DNA of 64,000 bases from Chroogloeocystis siderophila 5.2 s.c.1 (GCF_001904655.1 NZ_MRCC01000001.1:62001-126000); one strand, 5' to 3'; shown: positions 19,165 to 29,095, numbered from the stretch's first letter. Made by a program: numbers and translations. Notes: generated by a model not told the origin, from the letters alone.

Positions 19165-19384
19165 TCGTTACTCCTCAAATTTATTTATTATTTGCCAGCT
19201 TAATCAAATTCTGCAAAATCTTTTGTCACATCTGAATCAGATTGTAAAGGCGCGAGTGGCTTCTTGTGCAGAAGAAAAGAGGAGTGTGGGAAGTGTGGGA
19301 AGAAGTATATTGTAATGTCCTCTAGCTACTAGCCCCTCACTGCTCACCCCTTTTCGGTGATAGTATTTATCGGTAATAAAAGCT

Positions 19385-20992
19385 TTGTGGTTTTGCTTGA
19401 CTACCAATTATCTACCAGTTCAGGATGTGCAGCCTTCAGGAAGTGTTGCTGAGTTAGTCATTGGGCTAATTATTCTGTTATTAGTCGCAACTGGTGTTGC
19501 TTTATTATCGCGTCGATTGCGAGTTTCTTATGTCACTGGCTTAGTTTTAGCCGGACTTGTATTCACTGAAACTCTACCGCGCCAGTTTGGGTTAGATCCG
19601 GCGTTAGTTTTAAATCTTTTCTTGCCAATTCTCATCTTTGAGGCTGGTATCAATACTGATATTAGCCGTTTGAGGAGTACATTTAAGGCGATCGCACTTT
19701 TGGCAGGTCCAGGGGCGATGATTTCAGCAGCAATCATTGCGATTTTACTGAAATTTGGTCTGGGATTAACCTGGATACCCGCTTTACTTGCGGGAGTCAT
19801 GCTAGCAAATACAGATACCGTCTCGGTTTTAGCTGTATTTAAGGAAATTCCCGTACCTTCGCGTTTGTCTACGATTGTGGAAGGAGAAACGCTGTTCAAC
19901 GATGCGGTAGCACTGGTTTTATTCAACTTAATTTTAAATGCCTATTCGACTGGCTCGTTCACTGTTTTAGGAGGACTTCAGGAATTAGTTGTTGTTTCCG
20001 TGGGTGGTATTGTTGTCGGATTAATCTTAGGATACCTCAGCGTTGGTTTATTTAATCGTCTAGACGATCCACTCAGCAGTATTCTACTTACTGTGGCTGT
20101 AGCGTTAGGAACGTTTCAAGCGGGACAGTTTTTGAATGTATCGGGGGCGGTAGCTGTTGTCGTCGCTGGATTAATTTTTGGAAATGTTGGGCTGTCGCGG
20201 AGTATTTCGGCTTCTAGCCGCATCACTTTATTGAGTTTTTGGGAGTACGCAGGTTTTGGCGTCAACACATTTATTTTTCTGTTGATCGGTGTCGAAATTA
20301 ACCTGAAAATTTTTTGGCAAACTTTACCTGGTGTACTTCTAGCAGTTTTAGCTTTTCAAGCTGGACGACTGCTAACGGTTTATCCGTTATTGGCAATTAT
20401 CAAATGGTTTGATCGTCCAGTGCCGCTACGTTGGCAACACGTCTTGTTTTTTGGCAATGTTAAGGGATCGCTGTCAATGGCATTACCTTTAAGTTTACCG
20501 CTTGCCTTGGCTGAACGCGAACAATTGATTGCTTTAATATTTGGTGCTGTTTTTTTATCATTGGTAGTTCAAGCAACAAGCTTACCCTGGATCGTCAAAC
20601 GGTTAAGAATTAAGCAGTTTTCTTCTTCATTGCAGCAAGTTGAGGAATTACAAGCTCAACTCATGACCGCAAAAGCTGCGCAAGATGAGTTAGAAACCTT
20701 GTTGAAGGGAGGAGTGTTACCTAAGGCAATTTATGAAGAACTCCGCGCAGCTTATCAAGTGCGCGTTGCTAGTGCAGAAAAAGCTTTACGCGATTTGTAT
20801 AATCGTCGTCCCGATCAATTTGCGATTACTGGTAGCGATCATACTAAACTCGATGCCATTCGACGCCGCCTGCTACTAGCAGAAAAAGGAACGTTGAATG
20901 AAGCACTACGCAAGCGCATTCTTTCTGAGGAAGTTGCTCGATATCGGCTAAAAGCGATTGACGAACAGTTGTTACGGCTGGAAGATGATTGA
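19385..20992 (+). CDS. Na+/H+ antiporter, CPA1 family
   Basis: A 535-residue secondary transporter with about 12 membrane spans (residues about 20-420), followed by a cytoplasmic helical tail of about 110 residues. The fold carries LANTDTVSVLAVFKEI and EGETLFNDAVALVLF, which hold the paired acidic residues of the ion site in NhaP/NhaS-type carriers. The likely role is sodium and pH homeostasis at the plasma or thylakoid membrane. The start is uncertain: TTG 19385 gives the longest form and no strong ribosome site marks a better one. Confidence 0.85.
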   Translation: MWFCLTTNYLPVQDVQPSGSVAELVIGLIILLLVATGVALLSRRLRVSYVTGLVLAGLVFTETLPRQFGLDPALVLNLFLPILIFEAGINTDISRLRSTFKAIALLAGPGAMISAAIIAILLKFGLGLTWIPALLAGVMLANTDTVSVLAVFKEIPVPSRLSTIVEGETLFNDAVALVLFNLILNAYSTGSFTVLGGLQELVVVSVGGIVVGLILGYLSVGLFNRLDDPLSSILLTVAVALGTFQAGQFLNVSGAVAVVVAGLIFGNVGLSRSISASSRITLLSFWEYAGFGVNTFIFLLIGVEINLKIFWQTLPGVLLAVLAFQAGRLLTVYPLLAIIKWFDRPVPLRWQHVLFFGNVKGSLSMALPLSLPLALAEREQLIALIFGAVFLSLVVQATSLPWIVKRLRIKQFSSSLQQVEELQAQLMTAKAAQDELETLLKGGVLPKAIYEELRAAYQVRVASAEKALRDLYNRRPDQFAITGSDHTKLDAIRRRLLLAEKGTLNEALRKRILSEEVARYRLKAIDEQLLRLEDD

Positions 20993-21198
20993 GCAAGAGG
21001 TCGGAGGTCAGGGTTTTGTAGGCATAATTTGAATTTACAAGTAGTTTTAAGGGATTTGGAGATTTTCCCGCTCTCTTATGCTATTTCACTAAATAATCAT
21101 TACAATTTAAGTTTTCCTAAACTCCTCTGCTTTCTCTGCTGCCCATTTGTAGCAGCTTTAAAGTGAAATGGTATTACCCTAGCGTCCCCTGCTCTTTT

Positions 21199-21759
21199 TT
21201 AAGATAACGAGCAGGTATAGTTAGTTTGATTTTGAATAACTTTACCAGGACTAATAAAAGAAATTCCTTGCTGGAAGCCAGTTCCGATCGCTACTGTTTC
21301 GATTATTGGTTCAGAAACGTTTGTTTGCGCTACCCAATCGACAATAAAGTTTGCGCCTAAACCGCCACTGTTGTCAGATGTACTAATAAAAAAGTCGGTA
21401 GAAGCTAAAGCTGCAAGTTGAATCGGACGCTCTAAATATTGCCGAATTAACTGACCTTCCGAATTATAGTAGCGCACGCAGGTGATGATAATAGAGTCAG
21501 CTAAATCAGTATTACGAATACTCAGCGTCGTTGCTAAGTTGAAAATTCGTCTTTGATCCTCATAATATATGTACGGATAAACTGGGATATACAGCGTTTG
21601 ACCAGTTGCTATTTGAGAATTTTCGTCTAAAGTGACTTGTTGCGGTTGAGTAGCTGGTGCTGGTTCGCCTTGTCGTTGGGATGTCATTGTGGGTGAGGTA
21701 CACGCACTCAGAACAACAATAGCGGCGAATGCCAACCAATGAAATATCGCCTGAGACAT
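21199..21759 (-). CDS. DUF3124 lipoprotein
   Basis: A 186-residue protein with a lipoprotein signal: hydrophobic residues 5-17, then the lipobox LSAC with the modified Cys at about 20. The mature part matches the DUF3124 pattern (LYIPVYPYIYYEDQRRIFNL, SIRNTDLADSIIITCVRYYN), predicted beta-rich and periplasmic. No function is known. Its start is 2 bases from the stop of the upstream RCK-domain gene, so the two are almost certainly co-transcribed. Confidence 0.88.
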   Translation of the reverse strand: MSQAIFHWLAFAAIVVLSACTSPTMTSQRQGEPAPATQPQQVTLDENSQIATGQTLYIPVYPYIYYEDQRRIFNLATTLSIRNTDLADSIIITCVRYYNSEGQLIRQYLERPIQLAALASTDFFISTSDNSGGLGANFIVDWVAQTNVSEPIIETVAIGTGFQQGISFISPGKVIQNQTNYTCSLS

Positions 21760-21761
21760 CG

Positions 21762-22436
21762 CTAGCAGCCTTCTATGAAATCAATGACTTGATGTAAAGA
21801 TCCTGGTTTGGTCACAATCAGTATCGTAGAACCTGGTTCGAGGACAGTACCTCCGTTAGGAATCTTCAAGTCTTCGTGCGGATGTGCTTGGTAGCCAATA
21901 ATTAACGATCCTCCTGGAAAGCACGGATCTTGCGCTACTTCTGCAACTCTTCTTCCTGCAACATTACAGCGTTTGGGTATAGGAAGCTTTAAAACTTCGA
22001 TTTGTCCTTGCTCAAAATGCATCATTGATTCAATTTGCGGATACTCAATGGCATTTACCATTGTGGAAACCGCAAGATCGACGGTACTGATAATATGATG
22101 CGCTCCCACAAGACGCAGTGGTTCGGCAAAATCACGATGGCGCATCCGTGTCAAAATGTGGGGAACGCCGTAATGTTTAGCAAGCGTTACCATCGCTAAA
22201 TTCAATGCATCGTGTCTTAAAACAGCGGCTACCGAATCGGCTTTACGAATTCCGGCTTCTAGTAAAACTTCGGTACTTACCGCGCTACCTTCAAACGCCA
22301 TCACTCCTACTTGTTCGCGCGCATAACGACAAGCTGTCGGGTCGATATCAATTACCGCGACAGTATGCCCTAATTCAATAAGTCTTTGTGCCAAACTCAG
22401 GCCAACAAGTCCAGCGCCGCCAATGAGTACATACAT
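21762..22436 (-). CDS. TrkA-type RCK domain protein (ion transport regulator)
   Basis: A 224-residue cytoplasmic protein with a Rossmann RCK_N domain (GGAGLVGLSLA at 7-17; DIDPTAC near 35-41) and an RCK_C-like tail from about 150. Such proteins bind NAD(H) or ATP and gate K+ channels or Ktr/Trk transporters. It is divergent from a gene for a channel that already carries its own RCK domains, 260 bases away. A shared potassium or proton-motive role is plausible but not shown. The DUF3124 gene follows immediately. Confidence 0.86.
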   Translation of the reverse strand: MYVLIGGAGLVGLSLAQRLIELGHTVAVIDIDPTACRYAREQVGVMAFEGSAVSTEVLLEAGIRKADSVAAVLRHDALNLAMVTLAKHYGVPHILTRMRHRDFAEPLRLVGAHHIISTVDLAVSTMVNAIEYPQIESMMHFEQGQIEVLKLPIPKRCNVAGRRVAEVAQDPCFPGGSLIIGYQAHPHEDLKIPNGGTVLEPGSTILIVTKPGSLHQVIDFIEGC

Positions 22437-22593
22437 TACTCTTGATTTAGTTTAAGCTTTCAGTTTTACTTTACTGTATTCGTCAAGTTGAGCCATCAAT
22501 ATCGTATTGTGTCTTGGTCAAAATCGCTATACTAATACCGTTTCCCAGCAAGATGTGGGCGAACGCATCGATTCGCTAAAAACATCTTATATG

Positions 22594-22642
22594 GATGCGA
22601 GTGCGAAGATATTCGCCGCTAGATAAACAAAGTCCACAAGAA
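22594..22642 (-). repeat. Two-hairpin dispersed repeat, copy E
   Basis: Read on the minus strand: CCAC-TTCTT-GTGG hairpin, ACTTTGTTTATCTAGC, then GGCGAATATCTTCGC with GCGAA/TTCGC pairing. Its nearest relative is the copy at 63378. It lies in the spacer between the divergent RCK and channel genes and could affect their promoters. Confidence 0.55.
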
Positions 22643-22698
22643 GTGGATTTCGGTTTTTCAGTCCAAATTCAGTCCAAAATAGTATACGGCTCGACGTA

Positions 22699-23787
22699 GT
22701 GAGTGCAGGTAATGTGTTTAGTTCGCAAGCAGAATTTGAGCAGAAATATCGACGTATTCGCCGAGAACTCACCTTATCTGTCATTGGGCTTGGGGTTGTT
22801 CTTTTAGTTGGTACTCTCTGGTACTGGTTAGTTGAAGGTTGGTCGTGGATAGATGCCGCGTACATGACGGTGATTACGCTAGCGACTGTTGGTTACAGCG
22901 AAACTCGTCCATTAGGCGATCGCGGTCGCTTGTTTACTGTAACTCTGATTATCATGGGAGTAATCAGTATCGGTTACATTGTTAATCGATTTACCGATGC
23001 TTTAGTTCAGGGCTATTTTCAAATTGGTTTTCAACTTCGGCAACAACGACTATTGATAGACTCTTTATCGGATCACTATATTATCTGTGGCTTTGGACGT
23101 ACTGGTCGGCAAATTGCTCTAGAGTTTGCGACTGAGGCGATTCCTTTTGTGACGGTTGACTCTGATCCTGAATCGGTGCAAGCCGCGCAGCAACTCGGTT
23201 ATACAGTCGTTGAAGGCGATGCCACGCTCGATGAAGTTTTATTAAAGGTAGGTGTCGATCGCGCTACGTGTTTAGTGGCTGCTCTTCCTTCTGATGCTGA
23301 AAACCTTTATACAGTTCTTTCCGCAAAAGCACTGAACCCACAAATTCGTGCGATTGCCCGAGCAAGTACGCAAGAGGCACTCCAAAAACTGCAACGTGCT
23401 GGAGCAGATGCGGTTGTTTCTCCGTATATTACAGGTGGTAGACGCATGGCAGCTGCCGCCTTAAGACCGCAAGTAATGGATTTTGTCGATGGCATTCTCA
23501 CAGGTGCAGGTCGCGAATTATACATGGAAGAGGTGCGACTTGACGCGGATACTTGTCCTTGCATTGGTCAAAATTTAGGCGCAGCCCGATTGCGATCGCA
23601 AACAGGTGCACTAGTTCTCGCGATCCGCCGCAGCGATGGTACTTTAATCGGTGGTCCTACCGCCGATACGCAGTTAATGGCAGGAGATTTATTAATTTGT
23701 ATGGGTACAGCCGAACAACTACGACGCCTCAACCAAATTCTAGGACCAATTAATTCTAAACTTCCCCGCCCGCCTAAGCATAATTAA
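22699..23787 (+). CDS. Voltage-independent potassium channel with RCK domains
   Basis: A 362-residue two-membrane-span K+ channel. TM1 lies at about residues 25-44, the pore helix and selectivity filter read TVGYSE at 63-68, and TM2 at about 80-98. A cytoplasmic RCK_N follows (GFGRTGRQIA at 131-140), then RCK_C. This is the MthK/GsuK layout. The filter TVGY rather than TVGYG-D is a common prokaryotic variant. The start is GTG 22699. Its divergent neighbour encodes a free RCK protein. Confidence 0.92.
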   Translation: MSAGNVFSSQAEFEQKYRRIRRELTLSVIGLGVVLLVGTLWYWLVEGWSWIDAAYMTVITLATVGYSETRPLGDRGRLFTVTLIIMGVISIGYIVNRFTDALVQGYFQIGFQLRQQRLLIDSLSDHYIICGFGRTGRQIALEFATEAIPFVTVDSDPESVQAAQQLGYTVVEGDATLDEVLLKVGVDRATCLVAALPSDAENLYTVLSAKALNPQIRAIARASTQEALQKLQRAGADAVVSPYITGGRRMAAAALRPQVMDFVDGILTGAGRELYMEEVRLDADTCPCIGQNLGAARLRSQTGALVLAIRRSDGTLIGGPTADTQLMAGDLLICMGTAEQLRRLNQILGPINSKLPRPPKHN

Positions 23788-23869
23788 TATTTTTTGCCTT
23801 TATGGGTTAATTTTGTAGTGATTTTTTCATTAAATACGTTTGATATCATCTTCGCTTAAGTAACCTTTC

Positions 23870-23910
23870 TTGGTGGTTAGTTACTAGTTACTAGCCACCA
23901 TTTTTATCAT
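23870..23910. repeat. Degenerate GTTACTAG-type spacer repeat
   Basis: Imperfect tandem units of GTTACTAGTTACTAGCCACC lie in the spacer after the channel gene. Similar strings occur in many other spacers of this window (for example 29045-29080, 41508-41545 and 15700-15725). Confidence 0.45.
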
Positions 23911-24051
23911 CACTCATCAACCAGATTTAAATATGACTTATCCTATTTCCGTCTTTTGGCAGTAAGTAGCGGCTGCTAACCGTAGTAGATTAAGTATTGT
24001 TACAATTTTGCTAATTCATTTTCACGCTTACTCAAAAGTTATTGATTAAAA

Positions 24052-24267
24052 ATGGAAAAAGCTGCTACAGATTGGTGGGCGGAGATAACGACAATTTCAC
24101 CGCGCTGTGTTTATTATTTTGGACCATTTGAAACGATTAACGAAGCTAAAGCAGCTTATTCAGGATATGTGAAAGATCTTGATGGCGAGGGCGCAAAAGG
24201 AATTATTGTTGTCATTCAACGCTGTCAGCCTAAAGAACTCACAATCTGCGAAGATGAAGGTATATAA
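24052..24267 (+). CDS. DUF1816 domain protein
   Basis: A 71-residue protein of a small family known mainly from cyanobacteria, sometimes attached to phycobilisome-linker-like proteins. Diagnostic segments are WWAEITTISPRCVYYFGPF and EAKAAYSGYVKDLDGEGAKG, then VVIQRCQP. It is complete and soluble, with an AT-rich upstream region. No function is established. It converges on the Argonaute remnant, 5 bases between stops. Confidence 0.88.
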   Translation: MEKAATDWWAEITTISPRCVYYFGPFETINEAKAAYSGYVKDLDGEGAKGIIVVIQRCQPKELTICEDEGI

Positions 24268-24272
24268 GAACT

Positions 24273-26494
24273 TTATAACCAAGGTTGGCGATCGCCCGTT
24301 AACACTCCGCTAAAATTTATTCCATTTAATCGTAAATAAGCAATGCGATCCGAACCGTGAAGAAGCATCGGTAAACGAGGCTCTTTCAACGCTCCGTAGT
24401 GCAATAGTGTGAGTTTTAGAGTAGTCTCTACAACATTTTCAATTGATGTTTGATGTCCTTGCGGATGTATTCTCAAACGTAACGGACGAGCTAAGCCTAC
24501 ACTAAGATGGACTCTTGTGGTAACAACAATTGCTTCGCGGGATGATATTCTTAGTGCTAACCCTTGCGTCGGTGCCGAGATTGTTTGATTAATTTTACTA
24601 AAGTTGTACAACCGAGGATTTCCAGACTTAAGACAGTCTACTAAGATAAAGTTTGCACCGATCGCCTTAGCCCACTCAACTAAATTATGAACTTCTTGAC
24701 CGCGAAATGATCCATCGCGGTAAATCAAAACAGTTTTATTCCTTAGTTCAGCTACCGGAAGTAAACTTTCTAAAATTCGTCGTGGAATTTCTTCACCTTC
24801 AATTAAAGCGTCTTCTAATTGGTAGCGAATAAATTCACCTTGTCTGCCATAAAGACGAATACTAGCAGCACAAGCATTCAACGTTCCTGGTAATTTTGCT
24901 TTAGCAACCCTCGAGACATCCAACCCGATAATATAGTCTGCAATTTCTAAGGGTTGGGCTAAAACAAAAGGTAAATTGCCTAATTTGCCGAGAATTCCTG
25001 GAATAACAGAGTTTAGTATATTTCTTGAATCCACACTTTCTAAAGTATCTGCGTAAATGACTTGACTAGCAATTCCACGTCGCAATTATTGCGAGTATAT
25101 TTGATAGTAAAGACTGCCGCTTTCGTCACAATCAGCAGTGCGATCGCTTGTAGGTAGAAACACTAAAACAATATTCGGTGGAACTACAATAAGTTCGTTG
25201 ACAGTTTGTTCAACTTCTGCTCTTAAACTAGCACCTGCCAAGTTTTGAAGTTCTAAAGCTTTTTTATTAACAATGTCACTAGCAAATTTATATTGTTTGA
25301 GACGTTTTCTAGTTTCCTCTAAAAAAGAATTTACTCTTAAATCACACAGCTTCAGTGCTGCAATTCTAATACTTCTTGATTCATCGCTATATTCATTATG
25401 TCGGCGATAAACACCACCTGTAGATAATCCTTGAAGAATTTTACCTCTCACTCCTACAAATCCGTTACCAAAAAGTAAGGGAGTTTCTTTGATAGGCGTT
25501 GCTGGTTGCCAAAATAAATTGGGATAATCTCTACTATTAATACTAAGCTCAAACCTAAAACCATAAGCAATTAAAGTATGTTGAGCAATTTGCTTGCAGG
25601 ATTTTAATAAGTCTTGTCGCTCTTGGTTAGAAACTTTCGTTTTTTTAGTAACTCTCCATAATCAACTTGAAATTGCTCTGCTGTTTCAACCGTGACGCAG
25701 GGACGTAGCGCAGCTAATGGATAGCGAAATTGCTGTTTGTTTTTACCAAATTGCACTGTAACCACAGGTTGATCCGCTGATGCTTCTTCTAGCTTTCGTT
25801 TACTAACTGAACCCTGAGCTAATGCTAATAGTTCTTCTCGTTGTTCTCCGAGAGTTCCAGTAATACCTATAATATTACAAGTATTACCATGCTCGATTTC
25901 TTGAACTTTAAGCCCAACTAAAGTTCGTTCGGGTTTGTCTCGATAAGGATGATTGTTAAAGAAATCTGCTAAATCACATTTAGGCATAATACTACTACGA
26001 ATCGTTAAGCTTATCGCTGGTAGTGTTACTAATAGCCATTCAACTGTTTCTGCCCAAAATTCTACTTCTCGAAGAACTTCTACTAAATTTTTCGATAATA
26101 CAGGAGTAAAAGAAAAAGGACGATTTATTTTTAATATTTGTACAGCAAGCTGTGCCAGAACGAACGGCGTTGGTGATGGCTGACGTACCCACTGAATTGA
26201 ATAGTAGCGATCGCCAATATCATTATGCAACTCATCTTGAATCTTTGCTAGTGCGTTTCGCCACTCATTTTGGTTAGGTAGTTTTTGTTGAATTGTTCCA
26301 ACTACCCAAAAATATCCTTCTTGCCATACAGTAACAACTTTGGGAAATTTTAAACTAAAACGAAAAGCAAATCTATTGCCTAATTCGCGCTCTATTTCTG
26401 GTATTAATCGAAAACACATCAAGTTATGATTCGATATACTTAGCGGTAAAATTTCACTTAAAAATCTTTCAGTCTCTGAAACAGTAGTTGTCAT
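24273..26494 (-). pseudogene. Long prokaryotic Argonaute (pAgo), frameshifted and with a nonsense codon
   Basis: The locus spans about 740 codons, the size of long-A pAgos such as those of Synechococcus. The N-terminal and PAZ-like part (MTTTVSETERFLSEILPLSI to QFRYPLAALRPCV) runs to a 7-T tract at 25640-25646. One missing base there shifts the frame, and the protein resumes as VSNQERQDLLKSCKQIAQHT. In the MID domain a TAA at 25086-25088 interrupts QIYSQ-stop-LRRGIASQV. The PIWI domain is then complete, with a DEDD tetrad: GLDVSR, GEEIP, YRDGSF and HGSDRIAYL, ending DRQPWL. The ancestral protein would have cut nucleic acid using guide strands. The start ATGA overlaps the stop of the upstream nuclease gene. 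Confidence 0.85.
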
Positions 26495-27281
26495 GCAGTA
26501 ACCTCAATCTTAGAAAAATCGCAAATTGATTTAAATTGACAATATTGACACTGAATACCAGGATTTGGTGGAAAAGTTTGATTAAAAGCTTCGACATTTC
26601 TCCGATATCGCTGGAGTTCATTCTGATGTTTCTTAGCAATTTGTGCAATCTCGGTTTGAACTGCTTTTAATTGAGACACTGTTGCTGAAATTGGCTTTGA
26701 CCATCTACCAGTTTCCAAGTTGTAAAATGAAGCAATCGCAGGGCGGTTTGGATACAGATAACTAACTGCTAACAGATAAACAATTCCTTGTCGAGGATCT
26801 ACGTCTGTTTTACCTGTTTTAAAATCTAAAATGTGTAAGATACCATCTTCTGTGAAGATACAATCAATTGCTGCATATGTTGAATTTGAATTGGTTGGGG
26901 GAATCCTTCATCACCGCGTGTGAGATGAATGATATGTTTATCCCCGAGAATGGGATTTTCTTGATATTTTCTCAGAATCAAGTGTACGCGTTCTTGCACT
27001 TCCTCTTTTTCTTGACTCAACTGCAAAGTTTCTGCGATTGTTTGCACTGCATTGCTGCAATTCAACATTGAATGGTCTTGATGAAACTCGTATACTCCTC
27101 TTTGTGCTAAATGACCAATTCGCTGGGGAATGTTATCTTGCTTTAAGATTTCTGCGATCGCCGTTTCTCTACCACGCGTTTTCGTGAAACCTCGTTTCAT
27201 GTCGCAATGCCGTCGTTCTTGTCCAATAGCTGGTGCAAATAGTGACCACAAGTTGTAACTGGCGAAGGGAAGCCACGTCAT
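26491..27281 (-). pseudogene. Cas4-like PD-(D/E)XK nuclease gene next to pAgo, frameshifted
   Basis: From ATG 27281 the protein begins MTWLPFASYNLWSLFAPAIG and runs about 128 residues to a 5-G tract at 26897-26901, where one base appears lost. In the other frame it continues YAAIDCIFTED and ILDFKTGK, the PD-(D/E)XK active site (Asp, then Asp-x-Lys), and ends with CQYCQFKSICDFS, a C-terminal Cys cluster as in the Fe-S Cas4/AddB nucleases. Cas4-like nucleases are known neighbours of cyanobacterial long pAgos. The stop overlaps the pAgo start (ATGA), so the pair was translationally coupled. Both genes carry single-base homopolymer deletions. Confidence 0.8.
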
Positions 27282-27411
27282 GTGTTGTTAAGAGTTATAT
27301 TGGTTTTTTCTTCGACGCCACAAATCATAACTCAGGCTTGATTTTTTCGTCAGCTAATGTCGCCGAGGCAACCTCCGCGCCCGCTATCATGTCAACATTA
27401 AAGAAGAGTTA

Positions 27412-27560
27412 ATTTTTTAGCTGAGCGTATTCCGCAGCATGATGAAGATTTTTTCAAACAAAATTATCAAGCATTGTTTGCTTTGTTTCGACGAAGAGGA
27501 AAAGCATTGAGTTTGATTCAACCGTATCGCTTCATTCCCGAAGCCGAATTGGATTACTAG
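27412..27560 (+). pseudogene. 3' fragment of an unidentified gene
   Basis: A frame without a start codon reads FLAERIPQHDEDFFKQNYQA then LFALFRRRGKALSLIQPYRF and ends at TAG. It has protein-like composition, but nothing upstream in frame continues it beyond a few codons. I do not recognise the family. It lies between the dead pAgo operon and the tRNA gene, consistent with a decaying island. Confidence 0.35.
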
Positions 27561-27667
27561 TCCTCCAGGTTCGTGGCAAGTTTACACAAGTACAGTAGCA
27601 CCCAGTAAACGCTAGTAAGCTTTTGAAGTAAACAATGTCAACAGCTAAGCGACGATCTTGCTTTTTA

Positions 27668-27740
27668 TGGAGGTAAGCGGACTCGAACCGCTGACATCCT
27701 GCTTGCAAAGCAGGCGCTCTACCAACTGAGCTATACCCCC
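27668..27740 (-). tRNA. trnA-UGC: tRNA-Ala (anticodon UGC)
   Basis: The 73-base gene folds as a complete cloverleaf on the minus strand: acceptor GGGGGTA/TACCTCC with discriminator A, D-arm GCTC...GAGC, anticodon stem CCTGC/GCAGG around loop TTTGCAA (anticodon TGC), variable loop ATGTC, and T-arm AGCGG-TTCGAGT-CCGCT. No CCA is encoded, as usual in cyanobacteria. The trhO gene starts about 100 bases away on the other strand. Confidence 0.97.
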
Positions 27741-27842
27741 GATTTGAGAAGTGGCTTGTTTTACTCGCCTTTGTTATCTTAACCTATAGGTTCAAATTAA
27801 ATCAAGTACTTTGTTGAGCAAATTTCAACAATTGTCAGAACA

Positions 27843-28757
27843 ATGACCCAAATTGTTGCAACGTTCTATAAGTTTGTCAATTTGCCAGACGCGGCAGAAA
27901 TACAAGAACCGCTGCTGTCTTACTGCTTAGCGCACAACGTCAAAGGAACAATTCTGCTTGCACCGGAAGGAATTAACGGTACAATTGCTGCTACACGCGA
28001 TCGCATTAATGCAGTTTTAGCGTTTCTTTGCGCCGATCCTCGTTTTGCTGATTTAGAGCATAAAGAATCTACCGCAGATGCGCCACCCTTTGAGCGCATG
28101 AAAGTACGTCTTAAAAAAGAAATCGTGACGCTGGGAGTGCCAGAAGTCAATCCCAATCAAAAAGTAGGAATTTATGTATCGCCGCACGAATGGAATGCTT
28201 TAATTAGCGATCCTGAAGTGACTGTGATTGATACCCGCAACGCTTATGAAGTAAATATCGGAACTTTTCAACGCGCGCAAAACCCGCAAACGCGATCATT
28301 TCGCCAATTTCCTGAATACGTTCATCAAAACCTCGATCCAAGCCAGCATAAAAAAGTTGCGATGTTTTGTACAGGCGGAATTCGCTGCGAAAAAGCTTCG
28401 TCGTTTTTATTGTCCCAAGGTTTCACTGAAGTTTATCACCTCAAGGGTGGCATTTTAAAATATTTAGAAGAAGTTCCTGCGGAAGATAGCTTGTGGGAAG
28501 GCGAGTGTTTTGTCTTTGACGAACGAGTTGCAGTCGTTCACGCTTTAGAAAGCGGCTCGTATGACATGTGTCGTAGTTGTGGACATCCAATTTCTGAAGC
28601 GGATAAAACATCGCCACAGTACGAAGAAGGCGTTTCTTGTCCCCATTGTTTTGCAGATCTGACTGAGGAAAAACGCAAACGTCAGCAAGAAAAACAAAAA
28701 CAAATCGAGTTAGCTAAAAATAGAACTCATGTCATCTCCTCTGATAGAAGTGCCTAG
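27843..28757 (+). CDS. trhO: tRNA uridine(34) hydroxylase (rhodanese family)
   Basis: A 304-residue protein of the YceA/TrhO family, which hydroxylates U34 to 5-hydroxyuridine in tRNAs reading four-codon boxes. The N-terminal domain (about 1-95) has [17 protein letters not shown]. The rhodanese domain follows with the catalytic-Cys loop [12 protein letters not shown] (about residues 178-189). The C-terminal 60 residues hold a paired-Cys zinc-like segment (CRSCGHPIS and CPHCFADL) and a basic helix. The neighbouring tRNA-Ala(UGC) is a known type of TrhO substrate. Confidence 0.93.
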   Translation: MTQIVATFYKFVNLPDAAEIQEPLLSYCLAHNVKGTILLAPEGINGTIAATRDRINAVLAFLCADPRFADLEHKESTADAPPFERMKVRLKKEIVTLGVPEVNPNQKVGIYVSPHEWNALISDPEVTVIDTRNAYEVNIGTFQRAQNPQTRSFRQFPEYVHQNLDPSQHKKVAMFCTGGIRCEKASSFLLSQGFTEVYHLKGGILKYLEEVPAEDSLWEGECFVFDERVAVVHALESGSYDMCRSCGHPISEADKTSPQYEEGVSCPHCFADLTEEKRKRQQEKQKQIELAKNRTHVISSDRSA

Positions 28758-28764
28758 TAGACCT

Positions 28765-28938
28765 CCTGCGTGAATGCGATCTCGTATAAATTCGATAGCC
28801 AAATAAAAGAAAGTCAACCACCGTGTACTACGGGTAAGGCGTGCCTTACCCTCTCAAAAATCTTGTTTCAGTGTACCTTCGTACACTTTGCTTGGATAGC
28901 CCTGAAGAAAGTCGGAGGGCGTCTGTGATTCATGCAGG
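28765..28938. mobile_element. MITE-like element containing two-hairpin repeat copy B
   Basis: Bounded by CCTGCGTGAAT (28765-28775) and ATTCATGCAGG (28928-28938), an 11-base inverted repeat with one mismatch. It contains the two-hairpin repeat at 28869-28920: AGTGTAC-CTTC-GTACACT, then TTTGCTTGGATAGCC and GTCGGAGGGC. A related left end (CTTCCTGCATAAATGCGATC) lies beside copy C at 37087. It has no coding capacity. This element fills most of the gene-free stretch 28758-29095, the rest being degenerate GTTACTAG-type repeats. Confidence 0.45.
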
Positions 28939-29095
28939 AATTCTAGTGATGAGTGGCTAGTTGTAATAGCAAATTAAGTTAGCATACGTGTCGAACTCTA
29001 AAAACCTTGACTACTAAGTTTTCTGTTCCTGAAAGGGTTGTTATTACAGTTAGTTACTCGTCACTAGTCACTAACTACTTGATCATAATTTTACT

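Noticed and set aside
24273-25085. Short pAgo consisting of MID-PIWI only
   Set aside because: The same frame continues upstream across one TAA and, after a one-base shift, into an N-terminal/PAZ-like region, giving a full long pAgo rather than a natural short one.
26491-26718. Separate small Cys-cluster protein gene
   Set aside because: It continues in frame with the upstream PD-(D/E)XK active-site segment; only a single-base shift further upstream splits the nuclease, so it is one gene.
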